Shown: piece after piece, positions 14,560 through 22,949 of the stretch
Position numbering within the stretch: the first letter of the stretch is position 1
Layout: each line of letters begins with the position of its first letter
DNA from: Pseudomonadota bacterium
Lineage (GTDB): Bacteria; Pseudomonadota; Alphaproteobacteria; Sphingomonadales; Sphingomonadaceae
Assembly: GCA_023387085.1 (NCBI GenBank)
Contig: JAEWIL010000250.1
Span: 1-30,221, forward strand
Direction: 5' to 3'
Length of the DNA: 30,221 nt
Notes under the pieces: generated by a model
The model's input: the letters and a program-made list of their open reading frames with translations, nothing else
Told to the model about the DNA's origin: nothing
Database searches by the model: none
Made by a program: the position numbers and the translations under genes

Positions 14560-15372
14560 ATGGGCAGGCTGGCCGGCAAGCGCGCCGTCATCATTGGCGC
14601 GGCATCGCAGGACAATATGGCGCAGGTCACCGCGCGGCTGTTCGCGCGCGAAGGGGCGACGGTCCTGGTCGCCGGGCGCAGGGCCGAACCGCTCGACGCC
14701 TTGGCGGCCGAAATCGGCGGCCATGCGGCGCTATGCGACATCACCGACAAGGCCTCGGTCTTTGCGCTCGCCGACGCGGCGAAAGCCAGTATGGGCGGGG
14801 TCGACATTGCGATGAACGCCAGCGGCTGGGGGTTGCTCAAGCCGCTGCTGGAAGTCACCGAGGAAGAACTGGAAGCGATCGTCGCGTTGCAGTTCAAGGG
14901 CGTGCACCATTTTCTGCAGGCGTTCGTCGGTGCGATGCTGGCCAACGATCCGACAGGCGGATCGATCATCCAGCTGTCTTCGGCGACGACGCGCGCGCCG
15001 ATTGGCAACCATGCCGCCTATATCGGCACCAAGGCGGGGTCGGAGGCGCTGATCCGCTGCGTCGCCAATGATTTCGGAGCGGCAGGCATTCGCGCCAATA
15101 TCGTGTCGCCGGCGTTCACCGAATCGCCGATGACCGAGGGGGCGTTCGCGACGCCAGGGCTGGTCGATGCCTTCCTGCCGCGCTACCCGCTGGGGCGCCT
15201 CAACACGGCGCAGGACGTCGCCAATGCCTGCCTGTGGCTGGCGAGCGACGAGGCTTTTGTCACTGGGGAGAATCTGCAGCCGAACGGCGGACTGACGCTG
15301 CGCGGCAATCCGCAGGAGCATGACATTGCTGCGTCGGTCGGCGCGGCGATGGCGAAACTGCAGGCCGGCTGA
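14560..15372 (+). CDS. SDR-family oxidoreductase with atypical nucleotide motif (270 aa)
   Basis: A classical-length short-chain dehydrogenase/reductase. The catalytic set is S141, Y154 and K158 (AYIGTK). The glycine motif is atypical, GAASQDNMAQ instead of TGxxxGxG, and the usual NNAG is NASG. This resembles the divergent type seen in some enoyl reductases but keeps the classical YxxxK spacing. The start follows aaggagagg, which overlaps the TAA of the preceding MDR gene, so translation is likely coupled. It ends 21 bp before the convergent dioxygenase gene. The family interconverts alcohols and ketones with NAD(P)H; the substrate is not readable from sequence. Confidence 0.85.
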   Translation: MGRLAGKRAVIIGAASQDNMAQVTARLFAREGATVLVAGRRAEPLDALAAEIGGHAALCDITDKASVFALADAAKASMGGVDIAMNASGWGLLKPLLEVTEEELEAIVALQFKGVHHFLQAFVGAMLANDPTGGSIIQLSSATTRAPIGNHAAYIGTKAGSEALIRCVANDFGAAGIRANIVSPAFTESPMTEGAFATPGLVDAFLPRYPLGRLNTAQDVANACLWLASDEAFVTGENLQPNGGLTLRGNPQEHDIAASVGAAMAKLQAG

Positions 15373-15397
15373 CCGGCGCGCGCACCTTCGCGGTCAG
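15369..15397. terminator. Possible bidirectional terminator hairpin
   Basis: Exact 7-bp arms ctgaccg (15369-15375) and cggtcag (15391-15397) flank a 15-nt loop between two convergent genes and overlap both stop codons. There is no strong T-run on either side, so intrinsic termination is only a possibility. Confidence 0.3.
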
Positions 15398-16851
15398 GCG
15401 GTGCCGAACGCCTGGCGGTACAGGGCAGAGTCGGCCGCATAGAAATTGCAGTGAAAGCCGGACGGGACGCGGAAGGGGATGCGAACCGAGGCCAGCGGAC
15501 CCGCCGCGATATCGAGGGCGTCGAATATCGCCAATTCGCTTGATGCCGCCCCGGCGCGATGAACCATCGCCATCGCATAGCCGTCCCCCTCGCCGACGGC
15601 ACCGACACGCGGGGCGAAGATCAGTTCGCCGCACGAGGCACCGTTGCCGAAATGATAATAATCCTCGGTGCCGCTCACCGTGTCGAAGCGCAGCACGCCG
15701 TCCATGCCCTCGGCGCGGCCGTCGCGGCTATTGAGGTTGATGTTGGCAAAGCCGTGCCGCGTCGCGCGGGTCATGAAACGGTCGTCGGGGCGGGGGAACT
15801 GGATGTCGCGATCGTTGAGCGTCTCTTCCTTGAGCCAGCTGCCGTTGCTGTTCGTGCGCGGATCTATCGTCCAGCGGCGCAGGCTTTGCTGCGTGTCGCC
15901 ATGCGTCTTGCGCACCCCGGTTTCGTCGGGGAACAGCGCGGTACCGTTGGCGGCCGCGACATCGGCGATGATCTTGCCATCTTCTTCCCAGACGTTGAGC
16001 TCGTGGAACATGTGCCGGGCTTCATATTCGAACCAGCGCACGTCGCTGGCGGTGCCTTCGCGCGGCATGACTGCGAACTTGGTCGGACGGCCATTGACCC
16101 AGGCGGTCATCGGGCCACCCTTCATGAAACGGCCGAGGTCGGCGTCGATCGGAATGACCGGAAAGACGACCCAATTCTCGGTCAGGAAAAAGGTGTGCAT
16201 CAGCGCATTGTGCGGCATGTCGATCAACTCGGCCTTGCGAGGCACGCCGTTCGCATCGATCACGTCGTAACGTATTTGCGGCGACCCCATCGGGCCGTTG
16301 ATCATCGCGCCAAGGTTGATCAATTCGCCCGTCGCGTGATCAACCTTGGGGTGCGCCGAAAAGGTCGTGGTGATTGTCCCGCCATAATGTTCCTCGCCCA
16401 ATGTTTCGAGCGTGCGCGGGTCGAGTTCGACCGCGGGCGCGCCCTCCATCAGGGCGAGCAATTTGCCGCCGTGGACGATGATGTTGGTGTTCGCGGTGTT
16501 ATAGCGCTTGTTCTGGACCGACGCGTCGGCGGTCATCGGATTTCCGAAGAGGCCAAACAGGCGCTGGCCCGCCGCCTTCTCCAGTTCGAACTTTTCGGTG
16601 CGCACCCAGCGGTTGAGCATCGAGGCGCGGCCGTCGGCGATATGAAACGCGTAAACCATGCCGTCGCCGTCGAACCAGTGATACTCGCCCTCGCGCGTCG
16701 GATAGAGCGGCTCGGGGCCGTTGCGATAGAAGACGCCGGCCAAGTCGGCAGGAATCTCGCCGTCAACGATCAGGTCGGGCGCGGTCGCCTCGAAGCGCAC
16801 CGGCTCGTGGTGACCCGACAAGAAGGGATGGTCGAAAAAGGCCTTGGTCAT
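15394..16851 (-). CDS. Carotenoid-cleavage / lignostilbene-dioxygenase family protein (485 aa)
   Basis: A beta-propeller non-heme Fe(II) dioxygenase that cleaves a C=C bond to two carbonyls. The four iron histidines appear as H167 (SAHPK), H219 (MHTFF), H283 (FHELN) and H467 (GFHCNF). Length and overall motif order match lignostilbene dioxygenases of sphingomonads. Of the residues reported for 4-hydroxystilbene binding in LsdA (Phe59, Tyr101, Lys134), Phe is kept (F60) but Tyr and Lys appear as W82 and M135. Phenolic stilbenes are therefore unlikely substrates; an apocarotenoid or another olefin is more plausible. The alignment is from memory. The ATG at 16851 follows AAAGGGGGA. It lies 115 bp downstream of the TonB receptor gene, probably in one operon with a hairpin between. 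Confidence 0.9.
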   Translation of the reverse strand: MTKAFFDHPFLSGHHEPVRFEATAPDLIVDGEIPADLAGVFYRNGPEPLYPTREGEYHWFDGDGMVYAFHIADGRASMLNRWVRTEKFELEKAAGQRLFGLFGNPMTADASVQNKRYNTANTNIIVHGGKLLALMEGAPAVELDPRTLETLGEEHYGGTITTTFSAHPKVDHATGELINLGAMINGPMGSPQIRYDVIDANGVPRKAELIDMPHNALMHTFFLTENWVVFPVIPIDADLGRFMKGGPMTAWVNGRPTKFAVMPREGTASDVRWFEYEARHMFHELNVWEEDGKIIADVAAANGTALFPDETGVRKTHGDTQQSLRRWTIDPRTNSNGSWLKEETLNDRDIQFPRPDDRFMTRATRHGFANINLNSRDGRAEGMDGVLRFDTVSGTEDYYHFGNGASCGELIFAPRVGAVGEGDGYAMAMVHRAGAASSELAIFDALDIAAGPLASVRIPFRVPSGFHCNFYAADSALYRQAFGTA

Positions 16852-16882
16852 CTGAAAATCCCCCTTTGTCTGCGTCCCACAA

Positions 16883-16913
16883 ACAAGGGGCGGTGCCATG
16901 CGCCGCCCCTTGT
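16883..16913 (-). terminator. Intercistronic hairpin between TonB receptor and dioxygenase
   Basis: Exact 11-bp arms acaaggggcgg (16883-16893) and ccgccccttgt (16903-16913) enclose a 9-nt loop. In the direction of transcription the arm is followed by TTGTGGG, a poor U-tract. It may be a leaky terminator or a 3'-end stabiliser that lowers dioxygenase expression relative to the receptor. Confidence 0.5.
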
Positions 16914-16966
16914 CCGTCCCCCCTTTTCGAACCCGCCTGTGCCCCGGCGGGAACGGCTGGTCTTTG

Positions 16967-19339
16967 CTAGAAGCGGAAGCCGAGTTCGACGCCGTAGGTC
17001 CGGGGCTCGATCGCGCCGGAGAAGGTGAAGAGACCGGCCACCGGCAAGGTGCTGCCGATATCGCGCACATTGGTCAGGTTGCGACCGAAGGCGGCGATGC
17101 TGACTTCCCCGCTGCCCGTGAAGAACGTGTAGGAGATTTGGCCCGACAGATTTTCGCGGTCCTTGGTGAAGCAGCGGAAATCATTGGTAACGGCACCGAA
17201 AACGATCGGCCGATCATTGGCGATGCAGGTGGCTGTCTTGCTCTGGAAGCGAAGCAGCACATTCGCGTCGAACCGCCCCGAACCGACTTCTCTCGAATAG
17301 TTGACGCCGGTCGAAATCTGGTACTTCGGTGCACGGCGCAGGGTCAGCGTCGAAACATCGTCGCCAATATTGTCGCCATTCAGATCCTTGAGGAAGGTTC
17401 CATATTTCGCATCGAGATAGCTGGCCGATGCCGTGAAGTTGAGCGACGGGGACGGCTGGATGATCAGTTCCAGTTCGGCGCCGGTGATCTTTGCGGAGGC
17501 GGCGTTGCTGACCACCGTTTCCTGCGGCTGCGCCGCTCCCGGGGGTGAAGGCTGGACCACCTCTTCCTGCTTGTTCTTATATTTGGTGTGAAACACCGCG
17601 ATGTTGGTACGCAACGTGCGATCCAGCCAGTCGGCCTTCAGGCCGCCCTCGAAAGCCTCGACGGTTTCGGGGAAATAGGGCCCGAGCGACGTCGGCGATG
17701 CCGCCCGACCGTTGAACCCGCCCGACCGGAAGCCGGTCGAGTAGGATCCATAGAGGATCTTGTGGTCGCCGACCTCATAGGTAGCATTGGCTCGCCAGGT
17801 GAATTTGCCGAACGACTTTTGACCTGAACAATTATTGGCGTCGGCAAACACCGGCAGACCGGCGAGCGGCCCTGCCGGAAAGACCCCGACCGCGGCGACG
17901 CAGCTCTTTCCGTCGAAGGCTGGGAGACTGAGTTCGACGAGACCGACCACTTGTCCGTAATTGTTGTAGGCTGACTTTTTGTCGCGCGTATAACGACCGC
18001 CGACCGACACTTTGAACTTGTCGGTCAAGGTGAATTGCGCGTCGGCAAATCCGGCGTAGGACTTCGCGTGGTTGTCGGTGTAGGCGCGCAGGGTCGCCCC
18101 GGTGGGGCTGCCCGACGGAACGGGACCAAGCCGCGTGTACTGATCCAGCTGGTAGTTGCTGGTATAATAATAGCCGCCGACGAGCAGGTTGATCCGGTCG
18201 TTCAGTTCGGCGAGGATGCGCAGCTCCTGGCTGAATTGTTCAAATTGCTGGAGCCGGCGGGTTGCGAAAAAGTCGGCCGAGCTGCCGTCGAAGTCCTGCG
18301 CGACATTCTCGTCGTTGGTACGATATCCGGTCACGGAATAGAGAGTGACCCGGTCCCCCAACGACCATGTGACATTGGCGGTCAGGGCATCCGTGTCGTT
18401 GGAAACGTCATTTGGTGCGAGTTGGTAGGTCCCGTTCATCCCGCGATCGGGAAGCGAAAACCGGTTGCATTCTTCGACTGGAGCAAACCCCGGCGCGCCG
18501 GCGGCCAAGCAAATGAGGTCAAGGCTCGACGACACGGGGATCGCGACCGTTTCACCGCGCTCGCGGCTATGCTCATAGGTCAGTTCAGCCGAAAAATCGG
18601 GACTTGGTTCGATCAGCGCGGTGACCCCGCCGGTCAGCGTTTCATATTTGCCCTGGCGTTTGCCGGTGACCAGGTTGCGGACAAAGCCGTCGGTATCGTC
18701 ATAATATCCAAAGGCTTTGAACGCGATGAAATTGCCCAGCTTGCCGCTGTTCACGACCAGGCGTGCGCTCTTGGTATCGAACCGGGCATAGGACAACCGC
18801 CCCTTGGCTCCGAATTCGTCGGTGGGCGTGCTGCGCTTGACTTCGATCACGCCGCCGATCGTGTTGCGGCCGAACAAGGTCCCCTGGGGACCGCGCAGCA
18901 CCTGCAAGCTCTGGAGATCGAAGCTGTCGAGCAATTGCCCCGTATTCGTGCCGATGAACACGCCGTCGACCACGACACCGACGGTCGGGTCGAAACTTTT
19001 TTCGATGTCCTCGAACGAAATGCCGCGAATGGAAATCGCGGCGGCGCTGGGGCCAGCCGATACGCTGTCGATGACCAGGCTGGGAACGCGCCCCGCGACA
19101 TCGCGAATGTCCTGCACCATGCCGGTGTCGAGCGCTTTTTCGTCTAGCGCGGTAATCGCGACCGGAACCGACTGCGCGCTTTCCGTGCGTTTTTGCGCCG
19201 TAACAACGATCTCGCGAATTCCGCCAACGTCTTCATCCGCCCCAGTGGTGTCCTGCGCCAATGCCGGCGTGGCAACCGCAAGCGCTCCAAGCGAAATGGT
19301 GGCATAGATGGCGGGCAGCATTCGGGCATGCGTGGTCAT
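16967..19339 (-). CDS. TonB-dependent outer-membrane receptor (790 aa)
   Basis: An outer-membrane active transporter driven by TonB. It has a signal peptide ending near ATPALA (about residue 30), a TonB-box-like IREIVVTAQKR, a plug domain with LQVLRGPQGTLFGRNTIGG, and a 22-strand-type barrel ending in the terminal aromatic YGVELGFRF. Length is typical for sphingomonad receptors of plant or aromatic compounds and sterols. The ATG at 19339 follows GGAGGAATCACG; the upstream extension of nine residues is not conserved. It lies 115 bp upstream of the carotenoid-cleavage-type dioxygenase gene on the same strand, so it probably imports that enzyme's substrate or another large hydrophobic substrate of the island. 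No siderophore genes are near. Confidence 0.95.
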   Translation of the reverse strand: MTTHARMLPAIYATISLGALAVATPALAQDTTGADEDVGGIREIVVTAQKRTESAQSVPVAITALDEKALDTGMVQDIRDVAGRVPSLVIDSVSAGPSAAAISIRGISFEDIEKSFDPTVGVVVDGVFIGTNTGQLLDSFDLQSLQVLRGPQGTLFGRNTIGGVIEVKRSTPTDEFGAKGRLSYARFDTKSARLVVNSGKLGNFIAFKAFGYYDDTDGFVRNLVTGKRQGKYETLTGGVTALIEPSPDFSAELTYEHSRERGETVAIPVSSSLDLICLAAGAPGFAPVEECNRFSLPDRGMNGTYQLAPNDVSNDTDALTANVTWSLGDRVTLYSVTGYRTNDENVAQDFDGSSADFFATRRLQQFEQFSQELRILAELNDRINLLVGGYYYTSNYQLDQYTRLGPVPSGSPTGATLRAYTDNHAKSYAGFADAQFTLTDKFKVSVGGRYTRDKKSAYNNYGQVVGLVELSLPAFDGKSCVAAVGVFPAGPLAGLPVFADANNCSGQKSFGKFTWRANATYEVGDHKILYGSYSTGFRSGGFNGRAASPTSLGPYFPETVEAFEGGLKADWLDRTLRTNIAVFHTKYKNKQEEVVQPSPPGAAQPQETVVSNAASAKITGAELELIIQPSPSLNFTASASYLDAKYGTFLKDLNGDNIGDDVSTLTLRRAPKYQISTGVNYSREVGSGRFDANVLLRFQSKTATCIANDRPIVFGAVTNDFRCFTKDRENLSGQISYTFFTGSGEVSIAAFGRNLTNVRDIGSTLPVAGLFTFSGAIEPRTYGVELGFRF

Positions 19340-19466
19340 CGTGATTCCTCCCTCCGGTGCCGGCACATCGGTTTGCCGGTCACGTTAGAGGAAGGTCCGC
19401 TTTGTCCCGCCAATGGACAATCATCAAAAATATCAGGCGCAAATAAATTATAATAGAACGTTGTTT
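19340..19466 (-). promoter_or_regulatory. TonB receptor promoter region: AT-rich box and candidate operator
   Basis: A 127-bp gap. An unusually AT-rich stretch at about 19425-19466 contains TATAAT on the minus strand (plus-strand 19447-19452), a perfect -10 box, though the expected -35 position is poor. Downstream of it is an inverted repeat ttgtcc (19402-19407) / ggacaa (19415-19420) with a 7-bp spacer, placed where a repressor would block elongation. It separates the TonB receptor from the SDR pair upstream. Confidence 0.45.
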
Positions 19467-20186
19467 TTATGTGCTTTGTGTGGCCGCGCCGTCGACGAAA
19501 ATGCCATGTCCCGACACAAAGCGGGCGTCGTCGCTCGCCAAAAATGCCGCTACGTCCCCAATGTCTTCCGGCTGTCCGAGCCGTCCGAGGGCCGACCGCG
19601 ACACCCAATAATCGCGGGCCTCGGGCTGCGCGGTAAAGGTGGGCGCGGTCATCGGTGTGTCGATCGCGCCGGGCTGGATGCAGTTGACGGTGATGCCGAA
19701 CGCACCGACTTCGCTGGCGACCGATTTGGTCATGCCGAGGACGGCATGTTTCGACGCGGCATAGGCGGTGAGGCCAGTCGCGCCAAAGCTGGACATTACC
19801 GACCCGATCAGGATGATCCGCCCCGCTGGCGATTGTTTGAGCGCGGGCAGCGCGTCGCGCATCAGCCGGAAGACGGCGGTGACGTTGACCGCCATCATGC
19901 GGTCGAAATAAGCGTCCTCATGGCCTTCGAGCGTCTGGAAGCCGGTGATCCCGGCGCAGGCGACGACGATGTCGAGACCGCCGAGGCGTTCGACGACCTG
20001 TTCGACGATGCGGGCGTTGATCCCCTCTTCGGTCACGTCGGCGGTGATGTCGACGTCCCCCGCCATGTCGGTTGTCACGACGTCGGCGCCGTCGGCGGCG
20101 AGGCGCCGCGCGGTCGCGCGCCCGATGCCCGATCCCGCTCCGGTGACGAGGGCCCTGCGGCCCGCAAGACGTGCCTTTTCGCTCAC
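19467..20186 (-). CDS. SDR-family oxidoreductase (239 aa)
   Basis: A classical short-chain dehydrogenase. The nucleotide motif is TGAGSGIG (15-22), and the catalytic residues are S129, Y142 and K146 (AYAASK). A conserved CAGITG replaces NNAG. An Asp after the second strand (TTDMAGD, D40) favours NAD over NADP by the usual rule. The GTG at 20186 overlaps the TGA of the upstream SDR gene as GTGA, so the two are translationally coupled. The pair could act on successive hydroxyls or as alternative stereospecific dehydrogenases, for example of hydroxysteroids; this is inference from context only. Confidence 0.88.
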   Translation of the reverse strand: MSEKARLAGRRALVTGAGSGIGRATARRLAADGADVVTTDMAGDVDITADVTEEGINARIVEQVVERLGGLDIVVACAGITGFQTLEGHEDAYFDRMMAVNVTAVFRLMRDALPALKQSPAGRIILIGSVMSSFGATGLTAYAASKHAVLGMTKSVASEVGAFGITVNCIQPGAIDTPMTAPTFTAQPEARDYWVSRSALGRLGQPEDIGDVAAFLASDDARFVSGHGIFVDGAATQST

Positions 20187-20929
20187 AGCGAGCTCCCTCC
20201 ATCGATGCGAAATTCCGCCCCGGTCGCAAAGCTGGATTCGTCGGAGGCGAGATAGAGGACAATCGCCGACACCTCCTCCGGCTTGCCCAGCCGCCCGACC
20301 GGGTGCGAGGCGACGAAGCCTGCATAAAGGGCTTCGGGGTCGTCGACCTGTGCCATCACCTTGTCGATGATCGGCGTATGGATCGCGCCCGGATGCACCG
20401 AGTTGCAGCGGATGCCATAGCCCTTGGCCGCATAGTGCAGCGCGACCGACTTGGTGAGGTGCGTGACCGCCGCCTTGGCGGCGTTATAGGCGGCGAGATC
20501 GGCCTGGGCCTTGACCCCGCACATCGACGACATGTTGATCACCGACCCGCCGCGGTCCTTCATCTTGGGGATGATGTGCTTGCAGCCGAGGAACACGCCA
20601 TCGACGTCGACCGAAAATTCGTGCCGAAAGGCTTCGAGCGTCAGATCCTCGATCGAGCCGTGGGTCGTGATCCCGGCATTGTTGGCGAGGATGTCGATAT
20701 GGTCGCACGTTCCTAGCGCCGCGAGCCAGTCCGCCTCCTGCGACACGTCGAGCTTCACGAAACGCTGCCCGGTCTCGGCGGCGAGCGCTTCGCCCGCCGC
20801 AACGTCGATATCGGCGATGACGACGCTCGCGCCCTCGGCAACGAAGCGGCGAACAATGTCGAGGCCAAGCCCCGACGCGCCGCCGGTGACGAACGCAACC
20901 TTGCCCGCGATACGGCCTTTGTCCGGCAT
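20183..20929 (-). CDS. SDR-family oxidoreductase, first gene of SDR pair (248 aa)
   Basis: A classical SDR with TGGASGLG (15-22), NNAG in LANNAGITTHG, catalytic S135, Y148 and K152 (AYNAAK), and D40 after the second strand (IADID), which favours NAD. It resembles 3-alpha/20-beta-hydroxysteroid dehydrogenase-like and cyclohexanol dehydrogenase-like SDRs in general form, but substrate cannot be assigned. The ATG at 20929 follows AGGGAGGACAGG; the frame opens further 5' without conserved sequence. Its promoter lies in the 117-bp region shared with the divergent GMC gene. Confidence 0.88.
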   Translation of the reverse strand: MPDKGRIAGKVAFVTGGASGLGLDIVRRFVAEGASVVIADIDVAAGEALAAETGQRFVKLDVSQEADWLAALGTCDHIDILANNAGITTHGSIEDLTLEAFRHEFSVDVDGVFLGCKHIIPKMKDRGGSVINMSSMCGVKAQADLAAYNAAKAAVTHLTKSVALHYAAKGYGIRCNSVHPGAIHTPIIDKVMAQVDDPEALYAGFVASHPVGRLGKPEEVSAIVLYLASDESSFATGAEFRIDGGSSL

Positions 20930-21046
20930 CCTGTCCTCCCTCTTTTGTCGCCGGACTATCATGCAGCCGCGGCGCGGGGAGCCTATTCAATGCGCTAGGT
21001 GCGGGCGACGGGAGCTACTGTCAGGTCTGGCCAGAGGAGGGGCGGC
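20930..21046. promoter_or_regulatory. Divergent promoter region (SDR pair / GMC oxidoreductase)
   Basis: A 117-bp region. It contains tcttttgtcgccggactat (20941-20959) running into catgc. This closely matches the stretch upstream of the P450 gene, and ctatcatgc recurs upstream of the second ThuA-like gene (23740-23748). On the GMC side, gaggagggg precedes the ATG at 21047. Shared regulation of these units is inferred. Confidence 0.4.
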
Positions 21047-22684
21047 ATGGCGGAAAACTGGGACTATATCGTCGTCGGGGCCGGGTCGGCGGGCTGCGTC
21101 GTCGCCGAACAGTTGAGCGCCGATCCGCAAATTCGCGTCCTTCTGCTCGAAGCCGGGGGGCGCAACGACAGCCGCTGGGTCGCGATCCCGAAAGGGGTAG
21201 CGAAGCTGGTCACCAACCCCGACCATATCTGGGCCTATGGCGTGTCGCAGCCGCGCAGCGAAGGCGAAGCGCCCGACGAGGTGTGGATTCGCGGCAAGGG
21301 ACTGGGCGGATCGTCGGCAATCAACGGCATGATCTGGAGCCGCGGCGAGCCCGCCGATTATGACCAATGGGAAAAGCTCGGCTGCACCGGCTGGAACGGC
21401 GACGCGATGACCGACGCCTTTCGCAGGCTGGAGGATCATGGCCTTGGCGCAAGCGCGATGCGCGGCGCGGGCGGCCCCGTCGCAATCGCGCCCAAGATTC
21501 ACAGCTACCCGCTCGCCGAAACGATGGTGCAGGCGGGCGCTCAAATGGGTCTGGAACCTGTCGACGATCTGAATGGATCGACGCGCGATCGCGTCGGCTT
21601 TTATTCGCACAATGTTCGGCGCGGGCGCCGCGAAAGCGCGGCGACAACCTTCCTTGCCCGCGCGCGCTCGCGGCCCAATTTGCATGTGGTCACGCACGCG
21701 ATGGCCGAGCGGTTGATCGTCGAAAATGGCCGCGTCACCGGGGTTGAGGCGCGAGTCGAGGGCCAACCGAGGCGGTTCGACTGCGACGGAGAGGTCATCG
21801 CCGCGTGCGGGACGCTGGAAAGCCCGCTGCTGCTCCAGCGGTCTGGAATTGGCCCGGTCGACGCGCTGCGCGCCGCGGGGATCACGCCGCTGGTCGACGC
21901 GCCCGACGTCGGCGGACGGCTACGCGAACATCTGGGCTTTTCGATGCCGCATCGCTTGTCGCGCGACGTGGGCAGCAACCGCAGCTTTTTCGGGATCGGG
22001 CTGATGCGCGCGATGGCCCAATATATGCTGACGCGCGGCGGGATCATGGCGACGGGACCGTTCGAGGTCGGGGCGTTTTTGAACCTGACCAGCGCCGATA
22101 AACGGCCCGACCTGCAACTCTATCTGGGTGGTTATACCTTCGCGCTGGGGGACGAGAAGCATCCGGTGCCGCTCAACGAGATCGACCGCAAGCCGGGGAT
22201 CACCATCTATGGCCAGTTGCTGCGCCTGACGAGCGAGGGGAGCATCCATGTCAGCGGCCCGGGCAGCGACGCGCCGCCGGTCATCACCCCCAATTGGCTA
22301 TCGACCCCAGAGGATGAAGAGACCGCGATCGCCGCGGTCCACGCGATGCGCCGCTATATGGCGCAGCCGGCGCTCGCCGATCTGATCGAGCGCGAATTGC
22401 TGCCCGGCGCGGAGGTGCAGAGTGACGATGATATTCTCGCCGCCTTCCGCCGCCTTGCGACGTGCGGGCTGCACGGCGTCGGGACGTGCCGGATGGGGGG
22501 CGACAATCGCGCGGTCACCGACCCGCGGCTGCGCGTCAACGGCGTACGCGGCCTGCGCGTCGTCGACTGTTCGGTGATGCCCTCGCCCGTGACGGGCAAC
22601 ACCAACGCGCCGGCGATGGCGCTCGCGCTGCGCGCAGCCGGGCTGATCCGCGAGGACCGACGACGGTTGCGGGCGGTCACGTGA
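21047..22684 (+). CDS. GMC-family FAD-dependent oxidoreductase (545 aa)
   Basis: A glucose-methanol-choline family flavoprotein that oxidises primary or secondary alcohols. The ADP-binding motif is GAGSAG (11-16) with E35 in LLLEAGG, and the second GMC signature is KGLGGSSAINGMIWSRG (84-100). The active-site pair is H476 (LHGVGTCRMG) and N520 (GNTNAPAM). Length is typical of alcohol or choline dehydrogenases without signal peptide, so it is cytoplasmic. The ATG at 21047 follows agaggagggg; the frame opens earlier but without homology. It is a single-gene unit divergent from the SDR pair and is followed by a REPIN-like element. A terpene-alcohol, long-chain or sterol alcohol is a reasonable substrate class, unproven. 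Confidence 0.93.
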   Translation: MAENWDYIVVGAGSAGCVVAEQLSADPQIRVLLLEAGGRNDSRWVAIPKGVAKLVTNPDHIWAYGVSQPRSEGEAPDEVWIRGKGLGGSSAINGMIWSRGEPADYDQWEKLGCTGWNGDAMTDAFRRLEDHGLGASAMRGAGGPVAIAPKIHSYPLAETMVQAGAQMGLEPVDDLNGSTRDRVGFYSHNVRRGRRESAATTFLARARSRPNLHVVTHAMAERLIVENGRVTGVEARVEGQPRRFDCDGEVIAACGTLESPLLLQRSGIGPVDALRAAGITPLVDAPDVGGRLREHLGFSMPHRLSRDVGSNRSFFGIGLMRAMAQYMLTRGGIMATGPFEVGAFLNLTSADKRPDLQLYLGGYTFALGDEKHPVPLNEIDRKPGITIYGQLLRLTSEGSIHVSGPGSDAPPVITPNWLSTPEDEETAIAAVHAMRRYMAQPALADLIERELLPGAEVQSDDDILAAFRRLATCGLHGVGTCRMGGDNRAVTDPRLRVNGVRGLRVVDCSVMPSPVTGNTNAPAMALALRAAGLIREDRRRLRAVT

Positions 22685-22754
22685 CCTGTGTGGCTGCTTT
22701 GGGGTGGGACCAGCGGCATTGCGCGAAGTTTCGAACCCCACGGCTTTAGGGCCA

Positions 22755-22932
22755 CAATCGGTCGCCCCCTGACAATCCTCCCTGTCGCGTAGCGATGGGG
22801 AGGTGGCAGCGCGCAGCGCTGGCGGAGGGGCCGGTGTCGCGACGTTGCTGGCCCCTCCACCACCGCCTGCGGCGGCGGTCCCCCTCCCCATGGCTTCGCC
22901 ACAGGGAGGATTAGTACGTCCGCAATCGGTCG
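22755..22932. repeat. REPIN-like nested inverted repeat flanked by 10-bp direct repeats
   Basis: Arms at 22774-22803 and 22883-22912 match at about 27 of 30 bases in inverted orientation. An inner exact pair, ggaggggcc (22824-22832) and ggcccctcc (22850-22858), lies between them. The whole is flanked by the direct repeat caatcggtcg (22755-22764 and 22923-22932). It sits between the convergent GMC and ThuA-like genes in a 265-bp gene-free stretch. The form fits a mobilised REPIN-type element; the direct repeats may be a coincidence or insertion trace. It differs in sequence from the element at 18-162. Confidence 0.65.
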
Positions 22933-22949
22933 AAACCAGCCGTATCCGC

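Noticed and set aside
22685..22949. A possible CRISPR array or IS element in the longest gene-free gap
   Set aside because: There is one palindromic unit, no regular direct repeats with spacers, and no transposase frame.
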